Positions 15,621 through 24,235 of a DNA stretch of 34,378 bases are shown piece after piece (the first letter of the stretch is position 1; each line of letters starts with the position of its first letter). The notes under the pieces were generated by a model. It did no database searches and was not told the DNA's origin. It saw nothing but the letters and a program-made list of their open reading frames with translations. Source of the stretch: an uncultured Bacilli bacterium (lineage in GTDB: Bacteria > Bacillota_I > Bacilli_A > RF39 > UBA660); the NCBI GenBank assembly GCA_944359015.1, contig CALVSK010000008.1:1-34378 (forward strand), written 5' to 3'. Made by a program: the position numbers and the translations under genes.

Positions 15621-16394
15621 TTAAGATACCAATTTAAATATCTCAATAAGTACATTTTCCTCCAATTCTTCAGCCCTTATATTTTCATATAAATTATGTT
15701 TTTCTAAAACCATTTTTATTTTACTCCAATCATAATTTCCCAAATTATTTTTTAAAGTTTTTCTTTTATGAGCAAAACACTGTTTTAAAAAAGAAAAATA
15801 CTTATCTACATCCAAATCCAATTTGTTTTGTTTAGGAACCAATTTAATTACTGTACTTTCTACTTTAGGAACAGGATTAAACGAATATTTTGAAACATCA
15901 ATAACTTTAGTAATATCAAAATAATATTTTAAAGCCAAAGTAATATAACCATAATCTTTATTTTTTGCTTGAGCCATAAATCTAAGAGCCACTTCTTTTT
16001 GAACCATAATAATCATTGAATTAAAAGTAATATTACTTTTTATAATATGTTCAATAATCGGAGTTGTAATATAATAAGGTAAATTTCCTACAATAAACAA
16101 ATTTTTATAACAATATTTTTTTAACTCATCTTCTAAAGCTACACTTAAAAAATCTTGATAAATTATTTTTGTTTTATCATTTTCTAAAGGATTTAATATT
16201 TTCTTTAAATCATTATCTACTTCATAACAAACAAGCATGGCATTTTTTTCTTTTAACTTTTTTGTTAATGCCCCCATCCCAGGACCAATTTCAATTATTA
16301 AATCTTCATTTGTAGCTAAAACTTCATCAACTATTTTAACAATAACATCATGACTAACCAAAAAATTTTGACCAAATCTTTTTTTTGCTTTCAT
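15621..16394 (-). CDS. rsmA: 16S rRNA dimethyladenosine transferase (KsgA)
   Basis: Dimethylates two adjacent adenosines in helix 45 of 16S rRNA (A1518 and A1519, E. coli numbering) late in 30S assembly, using SAM. Starts KKRFGQNFLVS. The SAM motif is IIEIGPGMGALTKKL (about residues 34-48), and the catalytic motif is NLPYYITTPI (about 104). The C-terminal helical domain has FNPVPKVEST and FAHKRKTLKNNL. At 257 residues it is slightly short of the usual 270-290. It is flanked by the 3D-domain gene upstream and yabG downstream, as in the yabE-rnmV-ksgA-yabG order of B. subtilis, but rnmV (ribonuclease M5) is missing here. No strong ribosome site. Confidence 0.96.
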   Translation of the reverse strand: MKAKKRFGQNFLVSHDVIVKIVDEVLATNEDLIIEIGPGMGALTKKLKEKNAMLVCYEVDNDLKKILNPLENDKTKIIYQDFLSVALEDELKKYCYKNLFIVGNLPYYITTPIIEHIIKSNITFNSMIIMVQKEVALRFMAQAKNKDYGYITLALKYYFDITKVIDVSKYSFNPVPKVESTVIKLVPKQNKLDLDVDKYFSFLKQCFAHKRKTLKNNLGNYDWSKIKMVLEKHNLYENIRAEELEENVLIEIFKLVS

Positions 16395-16412
16395 AAAAAA
16401 ACTTAGGTGAGA

Positions 16413-16940
16413 TTATTCCCACCCACTCCTTAAAACATCATATGTAATAGAACTTCTACCAATATTATCATAAGCGTAACTTAGACTAGGTGATAAAAAA
16501 TCTAATGAATTTCCAGTAACGCCACGGTCTAAAACTATAGCTACAATTTTATCATCACTTATTCTATTGCTATAAAAACTAACTATCGAACCACATGGTA
16601 AATTTTTACTTGAAGCAACTATATAAACTTCACCATATTCATCATCAACATAAGTATTTGTACCATCTTTAATATTATAACTTGGTTTACATGCAAGCGT
16701 TCCATTACATAAAGGACAATTATATACATAACCAGTTAAATCACCAGTATATGTATCAATTGCTGTAAATTTCAAATTCTTCTCAACTTCAATAACTTTT
16801 AAAGCCATAGTTGATAAATTTATAGTTTTGTTAACATTTTCATTTTCAACTTTAGCAACTTCTACATTAGTACTACTTTTAGCAATAAATAAGACTACCA
16901 TAATTAATGAAAATTTAACAAAAAAATTTATTATTTTCAT
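16413..16940 (-). CDS. Membrane-anchored 3D-domain protein (YabE-like position)
   Basis: 175 residues from the ATG at 16940, which has GAGGTGG upstream; a TTG six codons earlier overlaps that site. One N-terminal membrane segment (about residues 5-22) points to export or anchoring. The C-terminal region resembles the 3D (Asp-Asp-Asp) double-psi barrel of peptidoglycan-active proteins: LPCGSIVSFYS, then AIVLDRG in place of the usual DTGG, LDFLSP, and IGRSSITYDVLRSGW. Four cysteines (CPLCNGTLACKP and the C of LPCGS) may form disulfides or bind metal. B. subtilis has the G5/3D protein YabE at the same place before ksgA; the G5 domain is absent here. A cell-wall or spore-wall role is likely, but lytic activity is unproven. 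Confidence 0.7.
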   Translation of the reverse strand: MKIINFFVKFSLIMVVLFIAKSSTNVEVAKVENENVNKTINLSTMALKVIEVEKNLKFTAIDTYTGDLTGYVYNCPLCNGTLACKPSYNIKDGTNTYVDDEYGEVYIVASSKNLPCGSIVSFYSNRISDDKIVAIVLDRGVTGNSLDFLSPSLSYAYDNIGRSSITYDVLRSGWE

Positions 16941-17042
16941 ATACTTAATCCACCTCAATTGGATAAATTAATTATAGCATTAAACCACATTATTGTCAAA
17001 AATATAGGTGTATTTACCAAAAATAGGATTTACATCAAAAGT

Positions 17043-18451
17043 TTATTCATTATTTACACAGGCATTATCAATAAATACTTCATAAGGACTTGAACTAGAG
17101 CCGTTTCCAGATTTCCAATAAACACACGACTTTAAAGACATAACTGGTCTAATAGTTGCAATATTATTTACAATTTCGGACACTAATTGGCTTGAAGAAT
17201 TATAAATAAACATTGTAGACTGAGAGCTACTTAAAGTTATACAAAACAACATATAAGGACTCATTGTCCACCAAGATTTTAAATTTGTTATACTATTTCC
17301 TTCAGCATTTAAAGAATACCATCCATTTAATCCATTATTAATTGCTGCCCCCGCATAAACAAGTTCATCTGCTGTCATTAGTCCAACAGAATATTTCAGT
17401 TTATTATTTCCTATAATATCACTTGCGGTAAATTTGTCTTCAATACTTGCATTTTCATAAGACAATAAACTTCTAGTATTTCCACATTTATATGAAGGCA
17501 CAGGAATCTTATTATCTACCCGCATCATAGAAGCAAAATAAATTTCAATATAATCATATTCACTAGTGGACCGATCATTACAATATATAGCAGTTTTACT
17601 TATATAAGAATCATACAAAAAATTTTGAACATCTGATTTAGAATATAAGCTTTTTTCATACCATTCATCTATCACATTTTTTACAACTGAATCATTTGTA
17701 TTTAATCTATCATTTTCTAATCCTTCTCCATCTCCATACATATACCCCACGTATTCAGAAGATTTTTTTCATCATTAAATACACTTTCTCCAATATAACC
17801 TTCTGTAGTAAAAGGACTGGTTCCAGAATACAGCAATCTTATACTATCATCCTCATTAATCCAAATAATTCTCCAATATAAGTCTTGATTATTTTCGTTT
17901 TTTCCAAACTTTACCCAATTATTTAAAGCATTTCCAGCAAAATAATACACATCTTCTCCAACACCATCATTATTAATATCCTCAGTTTCATTTCCCAAAG
18001 CAACAAATATTTGCCCAACATTATCTTCTGAATACGAAACAGAAAAAACTGTACGAGTTAAAACGTTAGGATTATCCTGTAAAATAACATCTTTTAAAGT
18101 ACTTTCATTAAACAAATCAAAGTACACATAGCACTTATCACTTTTATTTGTTTGCATTATTATTCTTTTTGTTTCTTCATTCCAAGAAAGTGTTCCACCA
18201 TTTTCACAGCCCGATAGTCTTTCATTAAATACATAATCATCCTGAGATCACACTGTGTCCGTTGAAATTTGATATTCACCACTACCAGCCTCTGTTTCAT
18301 ACATCATACTTATAGCATTTGAAGAAATCTTACTTTCGGATTTTTCATTAACAACAACATTAGAAGTATAATTTTTTTCACTAATAAATACTGTAAAACC
18401 TACACATACTAAAACAAAACAAAGAAAATAAAAAAATTTATACCACTTCAT
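17043..18451 (-). pseudogene. Broken surface protein of the lectin-like (DGR-target-like) family
   Basis: Three collinear pieces read as one protein of about 470 residues. Piece one (18451-18251) has a membrane anchor and ends at a TGA (18248-18250) that is in frame with piece two. Piece two resumes with SQDDYVFNERLSGCENGGTL and continues with KSDKCYVYFDLF and YWRIIWINEDDSIRLLYSG. A 7-A tract (17763-17769) then shifts the frame; one extra A would restore EYVGYMYGDG and the last piece. The C-terminal piece contains CNDRS, VGLMTADELVYAG, WWTMSPY and IRPVMSLKS...GNGSSSSPYEV, the hallmark end of the C-type-lectin-like domain. The family is the same broad type as the 4522-6309 gene, but it has no GC-shifted repeat and no downstream hairpin. 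UGA is a real stop here, so the gene is inactive or needs recoding. Confidence 0.8.
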
Positions 18452-18482
18452 ACAATCACTTCACTATACCACATTTAATCAA

Positions 18483-18511
18483 ATTATAATATTAAACACA
18501 TCAAAAGCCAA
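18483..18511 (-). promoter_or_regulatory. Promoter upstream of the broken surface-protein gene
   Basis: TTGGCT (18506-18511), 17-nt spacer, consensus TATAAT (18483-18488), 32 nt before the start codon. Confidence 0.5.
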
Positions 18512-18578
18512 CGTATACCCGTAACAAATTAATTACACATTTAAATACAATTTTTTTAAAATAAAGGGAGTGAACAAA

Positions 18579-18811
18579 ATGTTACTTAAAGAAGCAACTA
18601 GTAGAAGAATAATAGAACTTTGTAATAAATATGGATATTCACCATCAAGGCTATCAGAAATATCTAGAATACCCGCATCAACTTTTAGTGATATGATTAC
18701 TGAAAAAGGAATAACCCAAGTTCACTAATAATATATAAGATTTGTAAAACACTAAATATAGAACTCAAAGAATTCTATAACTCTGACTTATTTAAAAATT
18801 TAGAAGACTAA
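18579..18811 (+). pseudogene. Frameshifted Xre-family HTH regulator
   Basis: ATG at 18579 after a good GGGAG site. The first frame (49 codons, stop at 18726-18728) reads MLLKEATSRRIIELCNKYGY, then SPSRLSEISRIPASTFSDM, the first helices of a Cro/C1-type HTH. The next frame directly continues PSSLIIYKICKTLNIELKEF to the TAA at 18809-18811, the usual last helices of small Xre proteins. One missing A in the AATAACCC stretch (about 18711-18716) explains the shift. Intact it would be about 77 residues. It is divergent from the broken surface-protein gene, so this small island looks decayed as a whole. Confidence 0.75.
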
Positions 18812-18837
18812 AAAACTATTGAAAAATTATCCAATAG
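18810..18837 (-). terminator. Terminator of the dut-metG-tatD-repeat protein operon
   Basis: A 6-bp stem CTATTG/CAATAG (18816-18837, 10-nt loop) is followed by six T on the minus strand. It overlaps the end of the repeat-protein gene. Confidence 0.7.
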
Positions 18838-20608
18838 CATTATTTGAATTTGGTTTTGTTCTAACTAAACCTATTTCTGTTTTTTTTATATTTGATTTAT
18901 TACATTTTTGTAATAAACCTAAATAAAAATCAACATTAAAAATATCTTTTTTAGATTTCATTCTTTGTAATAACACTTGAATTATTTTAATCATACTTGC
19001 ATCATTTTGATAACTATTTCTTTTTTCTTTTAAATAATTAATGCATATTCTTAAAACCGTATTGTTTTTTTCAAAAAAAGCTACAACTAAAATAATTTTT
19101 TCCATTTCAGATAAATCAGTTTTTTCTATTTCCTCAACAGATAAAATTTCTCCTAAATATATTGCGTTTAATACACTCAAAGAAAACATACTAGTAATTT
19201 TTTTTACTTCTTTGGCACTATCATTTTGTTGTTCAATTTTAAAATCAGTTTTTTCTGGTTGACTTAACTCTTTTTTCGTTTCTTTTAATGGTTTGGATGT
19301 CTTATTAGATTTTTGTTTTAAGTTTTCCTTATGCAATTCATTAATTATCCTTTTTTTATATCTTTTAAAACTCATAGACTTTTCAAAATAAGGATTTTGA
19401 CATATACTTAAAGCTTCTGCAAATTTACCCATTTCAAATAAAATTCTAACACGCTTAAATTGAATTGTAGAATTATATTTAAAACAAAGCATTTCGCTAA
19501 TTTTGAGAACTAAATCATAATCTCCTTTAATTAATAATATAGAAATGCGTTGTGATTGAATAAATTTATTAAATTTAAATTCAGGACGTTCACAAATTCT
19601 TAAAGCCTCATCATATTTTTTCAATAAAATAAGTATTTTAACATATTTAGATTGTATATCAGGTTTATAAAAGAAATAATCTTTTTGACAAATATTTATT
19701 GCATCATCAAATAAACCATTTTGAATTAATATTGATATATACTGAGACTGTATAATTGAAGAACGTAAAAAAGCAGGATTTTGACATACTTTTTCCGCCT
19801 CATCATGTCGACCTAAATATTCCAAAACAGTTATATACTGAGATTGAATAACATAAGAATTTTTATATTGTGGTAACATACAAATTTTAATAGCTTCATC
19901 ATATTTTTTTAAAATAATAAGAATTTTTATTCTTTGTGATTGAATTGAATCTTCATTTTTAAAACATTCACAATTACAAATTTCTAATGCTTCATTAATA
20001 CGCCCTCTTTTTATTAATAAAGATACATATTGAGACTGTATTATTTTGTTTGTTTTAAATTCCTCTTGTTGACATATTGTTATAGCCTCGTTAAACATTT
20101 TTTTAACATTTAAAATGGAAATATGCACAGATTGAACTAGTGGGCTATGTAAAAATTCATCTCTTTGACAAATTAATAATGCTTCATCAATACGTCCCAT
20201 AACTAACAATATTTTAGCATATCGAGCTTGAACAGCTTCACTATTTGCAAATCTTTTATCAGAACATAACAAAACTGCTTTTTCATGTTGTCCTACTTTG
20301 AATAAAGCCTTTACATAAATTAAAATAATGTCTTCATTATTTAAATTATCTAATTTTTCACATTCTTCAATTATTTTTAAATATAAATTATTTTTTATTA
20401 AATAAACTAGATAACTTAAAAATTTATCTTCTAACAAATAACTTTTTTTATTATCATGAACACTTTCAATTTCTTTTATATCTAAAAATCTTTTTTTCCA
20501 ATTATACAAAGTCGAAAGTGAAATATTTGTATCATCACTAATCTTTTTTAAAGACACCCCATCAACAATTTTTTGTAAAACTTCTTCTACAATTTCTTGA
20601 CTATACAC
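18827..20608 (-). CDS. HTH protein with ten 32-residue TPR/PPR-like repeats
   Basis: 593 residues. Residues 1-48 are a transposase/resolvase-like HTH (EEVLQKIVDGVSLKKISDDT, then LSTLYNWKKRF). After a helical linker, about residues 105-420 are ten tandem repeats of exactly 32 residues with the core EAl.iCq..eF....iQSqy..iL...gr. Cys and the IQSQ motif are the most constant, the pattern of a two-helix alpha-solenoid. A Lys/Ser-rich linker (about 420-465) and a helical C-terminal domain follow. The start is GTG (20606-20608) with AGAGAGG 8 nt upstream; an ATG one base out of frame is closed at once by a stop. It lies 15 nt after tatD, last in the T-box operon. Function unknown; DNA binding by the HTH with repeats as a partner or RNA scaffold is inference. 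Confidence 0.7.
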   Translation of the reverse strand: MYSQEIVEEVLQKIVDGVSLKKISDDTNISLSTLYNWKKRFLDIKEIESVHDNKKSYLLEDKFLSYLVYLIKNNLYLKIIEECEKLDNLNNEDIILIYVKALFKVGQHEKAVLLCSDKRFANSEAVQARYAKILLVMGRIDEALLICQRDEFLHSPLVQSVHISILNVKKMFNEAITICQQEEFKTNKIIQSQYVSLLIKRGRINEALEICNCECFKNEDSIQSQRIKILIILKKYDEAIKICMLPQYKNSYVIQSQYITVLEYLGRHDEAEKVCQNPAFLRSSIIQSQYISILIQNGLFDDAINICQKDYFFYKPDIQSKYVKILILLKKYDEALRICERPEFKFNKFIQSQRISILLIKGDYDLVLKISEMLCFKYNSTIQFKRVRILFEMGKFAEALSICQNPYFEKSMSFKRYKKRIINELHKENLKQKSNKTSKPLKETKKELSQPEKTDFKIEQQNDSAKEVKKITSMFSLSVLNAIYLGEILSVEEIEKTDLSEMEKIILVVAFFEKNNTVLRICINYLKEKRNSYQNDASMIKIIQVLLQRMKSKKDIFNVDFYLGLLQKCNKSNIKKTEIGLVRTKPNSNNAIG

Positions 20609-20623
20609 ATTATTATTTCCTCT

Positions 20624-21382
20624 CTAATAAATAATTTTTTTAAACATATTTAAAGCATTTTTTGTAGTAATGTTAGCAACTTCAATTAGTGAAATATTAT
20701 AAATTAAAGATAAAAATTTAGCAACAAAATATACATTACTTGGGTTATTTTGTTTTCCCCTAAAAGGTTCAGGAGATAAATAAGGAGAATCAGTTTCCAA
20801 AACAATATTTTCAATAGAAACATTTTTTAAAACTTCTTTTAAATTGCAATTTTTAAAAGTAACAACCCCATTTATACCTAATAAAAATCCCATTTTAATA
20901 TATTGTTTAGCTGTTTCTTCACTTCCAGAAAAAGAATGAATTATACCTTTAACATTATATTTTTTTAAAATATTTATAGTATCTTCAGTAGCATCCCTAC
21001 TATGAACAATAACTGGAACATTATATTTTTCTGCTAATTTTAATTGCATTTCAAATAGATTTTTTTGTTTTTCTTTATTATCTTTAGTATAGTGATAATC
21101 AAGTCCTATTTCTCCAATAGCAACAATTTTATCGTTAGAAATATTATTTTCAATAAATTTAATATCAGATAAAGTATAGTTTTCAACCATTTCAGGATGA
21201 AGCCCTAAGGCACCATAAACATTTTTATATTTAGTAGTAGTTTCCAGAACTTCAACATTACTTTTATTATCACAACCATTATTTATAAAATACAAAACGA
21301 TTTTATTTTTTGAAATATTTATAATTTCCTGTAAATTATCAAAATACTCTTTATATAAATGACAATGAGTATCTATTAACAT
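20624..21382 (-). CDS. tatD: TatD-family metal-dependent deoxyribonuclease
   Basis: TIM-barrel metallohydrolase, a 3'-5' exonuclease on DNA or RNA in characterised members; YabD in B. subtilis. Metal ligands are seen in DTHCHL (start), AIGEIGLDYHY (Glu), PVIVHSRDA (His), IIHSFSG (His) and VLETDSPYLSP (Asp). The length of 252 is typical. It is coupled to metG by a one-base stop/start overlap, and the metG-tatD pair is conserved across Bacillota. Being under a Met-type T-box, it is induced together with metG. Confidence 0.95.
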   Translation of the reverse strand: MLIDTHCHLYKEYFDNLQEIINISKNKIVLYFINNGCDNKSNVEVLETTTKYKNVYGALGLHPEMVENYTLSDIKFIENNISNDKIVAIGEIGLDYHYTKDNKEKQKNLFEMQLKLAEKYNVPVIVHSRDATEDTINILKKYNVKGIIHSFSGSEETAKQYIKMGFLLGINGVVTFKNCNLKEVLKNVSIENIVLETDSPYLSPEPFRGKQNNPSNVYFVAKFLSLIYNISLIEVANITTKNALNMFKKIIY

Positions 21383-22908
21383 TATTTTACCTCAATTCTA
21401 TTAAATAAGTGCTGTGGTTCACTTAAAATTAAATCTTTTTCTAAATAACCAGACTTAATATCATTTATTGTAGTTTTACTAGTATTTAATTGCTTAAAGA
21501 TTTTTAAAGAAGTATCAGGTAAAAATGGTCCTAAAAATATTGAACAGACTCTTATTGCATCTATTAAATTATATAAAACCGTATTTAGTCTATCTTTACT
21601 GTTTTCATCTTTAGCTAAAGTCCAAGGGGCTGTATCATCTATATATTTATTACACTTTCTTAAAACATCAAAAATTTCTTCTATTGCTTCTCCAATAAAT
21701 AAAGAATCCATTTTCTTTGTTACTTTATCATATAATGCATCGACTGAATCAATTAAATTTTTATCTATTTCTTCACAAATATTTTTATAAATTATTTTTC
21801 CATCAAAATATTTAAAAGCCATACTTACAGTTCTATTTACTAAATTACCAAGAATATTAACTAAATCTGAATTTATTTTTTCTATTAACAAATCTCTTGA
21901 AAAAACGCCATCAGAGGAATACGGTATTTCATGTAAAAAATAATATCTAACTGCATCAACCCCAAATTCATTTACTAAATCATCAGCATATACAACATTT
22001 CCTTTAGATTTACTCATTTTTCCATTGCTCATAATAAGCCATGGATGACCAAAAACTTGTTTAGGTAATGGTAAATTTAAACTCATTAGAAAACAAGGCC
22101 AATATATAGTATGAAAACGAATTATATCCTTACCAATTAAATGTAAATCAGCAGGCCAAAGTTTTTTAAATTCTTCCGTTTGCTCAAAAACATCATATCC
22201 AATATTAGTAATATAATTATTTAAAGCATCTAACCACACATACACAATATGATTTTCATCAAAATCAACTGGAATACCCCATTTAAACGAAGACCTTGAA
22301 ACACATAAATCTTGTAGACCAGGTTTTATAAAATTATTTATCATTTCATTTTTTCTTGATTCCGGTTTAATAAAATCAGGATGACTTTCAATATATTCTT
22401 CTAACTGAGTTTGATATTTTGATAATTTAAAAAAATAAGCTTCTTCTGATTTTTTTTCCACTAATCTTCCACAATCAGGACACTTACCATCAACAAGCTG
22501 AGATTCAGTCCAAAAAGATTCACAAGGAGTACAATACAAACCTTTATATTCTCCTTTATATATATCACCTTGTTCATACATTTTTTTAAAAATATTTTGA
22601 ACAACTTTTATATGATTTTGATTAGTAGTTCTAACAAATTTATCATAGCTTGTATTCATTATATCCCAAATACGTTTTATTTCAGCAGCTTTTTCATCTA
22701 CGAACTCTTTCGGAGTAACACCAGCTTCCTTTGCCTTTATTTCAATTTTTTCACCATGTTCATCCGTTCCTGTTTGAAAATATACATCATAACCTAATAA
22801 TCTTTTAAATCTTGCTATAGCATCAGCTAAAACAATTTCATAAGTATTACCTATATGAGGTTTACCAGAAGTATAAGCAATCGCCGTAGTTATATAATAT
22901 TTTTCCAT
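21382..22908 (-). CDS. metG: Methionyl-tRNA synthetase
   Basis: Class I synthetase charging tRNA-Met. Signature 1 reads KPHIGNTY and signature 2 GKMSKSKGNV. The connective peptide carries a Cys4 zinc knuckle (LYCTPCESF and CPDCGRL). The anticodon-binding helical domain includes NLVNRTVSMAFKYF and DDTAPWTLAK. The protein is 508 residues and stops after the anticodon domain, so it lacks the C-terminal EMAP/Trbp111-like tRNA-binding domain of the 664-residue B. subtilis enzyme; such short forms are common. It sits between dut and tatD with one-base overlaps at both ends. The T-box upstream of dut is the expected control. Confidence 0.97.
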   Translation of the reverse strand: MEKYYITTAIAYTSGKPHIGNTYEIVLADAIARFKRLLGYDVYFQTGTDEHGEKIEIKAKEAGVTPKEFVDEKAAEIKRIWDIMNTSYDKFVRTTNQNHIKVVQNIFKKMYEQGDIYKGEYKGLYCTPCESFWTESQLVDGKCPDCGRLVEKKSEEAYFFKLSKYQTQLEEYIESHPDFIKPESRKNEMINNFIKPGLQDLCVSRSSFKWGIPVDFDENHIVYVWLDALNNYITNIGYDVFEQTEEFKKLWPADLHLIGKDIIRFHTIYWPCFLMSLNLPLPKQVFGHPWLIMSNGKMSKSKGNVVYADDLVNEFGVDAVRYYFLHEIPYSSDGVFSRDLLIEKINSDLVNILGNLVNRTVSMAFKYFDGKIIYKNICEEIDKNLIDSVDALYDKVTKKMDSLFIGEAIEEIFDVLRKCNKYIDDTAPWTLAKDENSKDRLNTVLYNLIDAIRVCSIFLGPFLPDTSLKIFKQLNTSKTTINDIKSGYLEKDLILSEPQHLFNRIEVK

Positions 22909-23390
22909 TATTTATCATCCTTTCTTTTATTTGTACTACCTAAACCACCAATTCTAATGGAGTTAACTTTATCATTATCACAAATTAAAAATTTTGTAAA
23001 TATTCCTTGTGCATAAGCATCACCTTTATTTATTACATAATCCTTATCTCCTTCATTTTGTAAAGAAATAAACATATGTCCTTCATTGCTTTCATTATTA
23101 TAATAATCTGATTCAATAACCCCAACTTGATTAGTCATCCTAACATTATACTTAAAACCCATGCTGCTCCTTACTAAAAGTAACAACATTTCATCTTCAT
23201 TAAAAATTGCTTTATAACCAGTAGGTATTTTTTTTATTTCTCCAGGTTTAATAACAAAATCTTCAATAGCAAAAAAATCATAACCAGCACTATATTTACT
23301 CATTCTTTTTGGTAACATATAATCATCATACAATGATTTATCATAAAACTTACTAAATTCTTCAATACTTATTTTTTCAAAACATCTCAT
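22908..23390 (-). CDS. dut: dUTPase-like protein (dUTP diphosphatase), Asp-to-Glu in motif III
   Basis: Trimeric dUTPase fold, hydrolysing dUTP to dUMP and pyrophosphate. All five motifs are found: SAGYDFFA (I), LVRSSMGF (II), NQVGVIESDYYNNE (III), GDAYAQGIF (IV) and GGLGSTNKR (V). The NN..NEGH insertion after motif III is like that of phage-type enzymes such as YosS. In motif III the usual catalytic Asp (G-x-I-D) is Glu93, read directly from GAA. Activity may therefore be altered. The start is the ATG at 23390, 10 nt after GGAGG, giving 160 residues; the longer frame would start in the T-box terminator. It is the first gene after the T-box and overlaps metG by one base. Confidence 0.85.
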   Translation of the reverse strand: MRCFEKISIEEFSKFYDKSLYDDYMLPKRMSKYSAGYDFFAIEDFVIKPGEIKKIPTGYKAIFNEDEMLLLLVRSSMGFKYNVRMTNQVGVIESDYYNNESNEGHMFISLQNEGDKDYVINKGDAYAQGIFTKFLICDNDKVNSIRIGGLGSTNKRKDDK

Positions 23391-23403
23391 AATAAATTCC
23401 TCC

Positions 23404-23600
23404 AAAATAAAAACCACAAACTAAGGACGAGTTTCCCCGCGGTACCACCTTAATTCATGATTTACATGCTCTTAAATATATAACGGCATAAACCGAATTA
23501 AACTCCAGAAACCATACTCAATATTATTTTTTGTTCTTTTCCACCTACCAAGAATTCTCTATAAAAAAATTAATATTTACTCTTTCCTTCTTCGTTAAAT
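23404..23600 (-). ncRNA. T-box leader, probably methionine-specific
   Basis: The T-box sequence on the minus strand is AAGGTGGTACCGCGG (23437-23451), with the UGG that reads the uncharged tRNA end. It is followed by a competing terminator region (CGGG-GAAA-CTCG, then CCTTAG) and a T-rich run at 23402-23415. Stem I material precedes it, with a candidate AUG specifier at 23513-23515 in GAGTATGG. The codon fits metG, the second gene downstream. The leader starts from a good promoter. Uncharged tRNA-Met should relieve termination and switch on dut, metG, tatD and the repeat protein. Confidence 0.9.
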
Positions 23601-23607
23601 TAATAAA

Positions 23608-23636
23608 ATTTTATCATATTATTTTTATTAGGGCAA
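23608..23636 (-). promoter_or_regulatory. Promoter of the T-box operon
   Basis: TTGCCC (23631-23636), 17-nt spacer, TAAAAT (23608-23613) with a TGA extended -10, directly before the T-box leader. Confidence 0.7.
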
Positions 23637-23647
23637 GAACATAAAAT

Positions 23648-23676
23648 AAAAAAAAGCTATGTTTATAAAACATAAC
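23648..23676 (-). terminator. Intrinsic terminator of spoVT
   Basis: A 9-bp stem with one G-U pair (23668-23676 with 23656-23664), 3-nt loop, then eight T on the minus strand. It sits 3 nt past the spoVT stop. Confidence 0.88.
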
Positions 23677-23678
23677 AA

Positions 23679-24182
23679 TTATATATTAACTTTTTCTGAT
23701 AATATTTTAGATATTAATTTTGCTAAATTAATATTACAATCAGTATTATTAGCTTCAATTATAATTAAACCTAAAGAATCAATCGAAGCAATTATCGGAA
23801 CAATAATGAAATTACCTTCTAAATTGAGATTATCAAAAACTAGTAATTTACAATCTTGTTTTTCCTCTCTATTATCTATTAGACTAAGTAAACTTTTATT
23901 TAAATATTTGCCTAATAGTAAATTATTTGAAGAAGCAATTACTTTTTCTCTATCAGTGATTATAATATTTAATTTATATACACTTGTTATTAAATCACAA
24001 AGTTTATTACTTATATCTTCATAATTTTTAATTTGTGAATGTTTTTTTAAAATAATACTATCATCATCTATAAATATCTCTAAACTTTCACCATCTCTAA
24101 TACCTAAATTTCTTCTTATTTCTTTTGGAATAACTAATCTTCCTAATTCATCTATTTTTCTAGTTACACCAGTTGACTTCAA
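23679..24182 (-). CDS. spoVT: Stage V sporulation regulator SpoVT
   Basis: Forespore transcription regulator with an N-terminal AbrB swapped-hairpin DNA-binding domain (TGVTRKIDELGRLVIPKEIR, residues 4-23, then NLGIRDGESLEIF) and a C-terminal GAF-like domain (about 55-160, including GNFIIVPIIASIDSLGLIII). The length of 167 versus 178 in B. subtilis, together with the GAF domain, separates it from short AbrB. The start codon is TTG (24180-24182) with GGAG 9 nt upstream and matches the family N-terminus. In B. subtilis it also follows mfd. It has its own terminator. Confidence 0.92.
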   Translation of the reverse strand: MKSTGVTRKIDELGRLVIPKEIRRNLGIRDGESLEIFIDDDSIILKKHSQIKNYEDISNKLCDLITSVYKLNIIITDREKVIASSNNLLLGKYLNKSLLSLIDNREEKQDCKLLVFDNLNLEGNFIIVPIIASIDSLGLIIIEANNTDCNINLAKLISKILSEKVNI

Positions 24183-24235
24183 TTAATTTCACTCCACTTC
24201 TATATTTATTTTGGATAACATAAAAATATTTATAC

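Noticed and set aside
18248-18250. UGA read as tryptophan (code 4) or selenocysteine
   Set aside because: yabQ and trmN6 end at TGA, all other genes use TGG for Trp, and the same locus has an independent frameshift, so simple decay is the better explanation.
18827-20608. Repeat protein as a transposase because of its HTH
   Set aside because: There is no DDE or serine/tyrosine recombinase catalytic core; the rest is tandem helical repeats.
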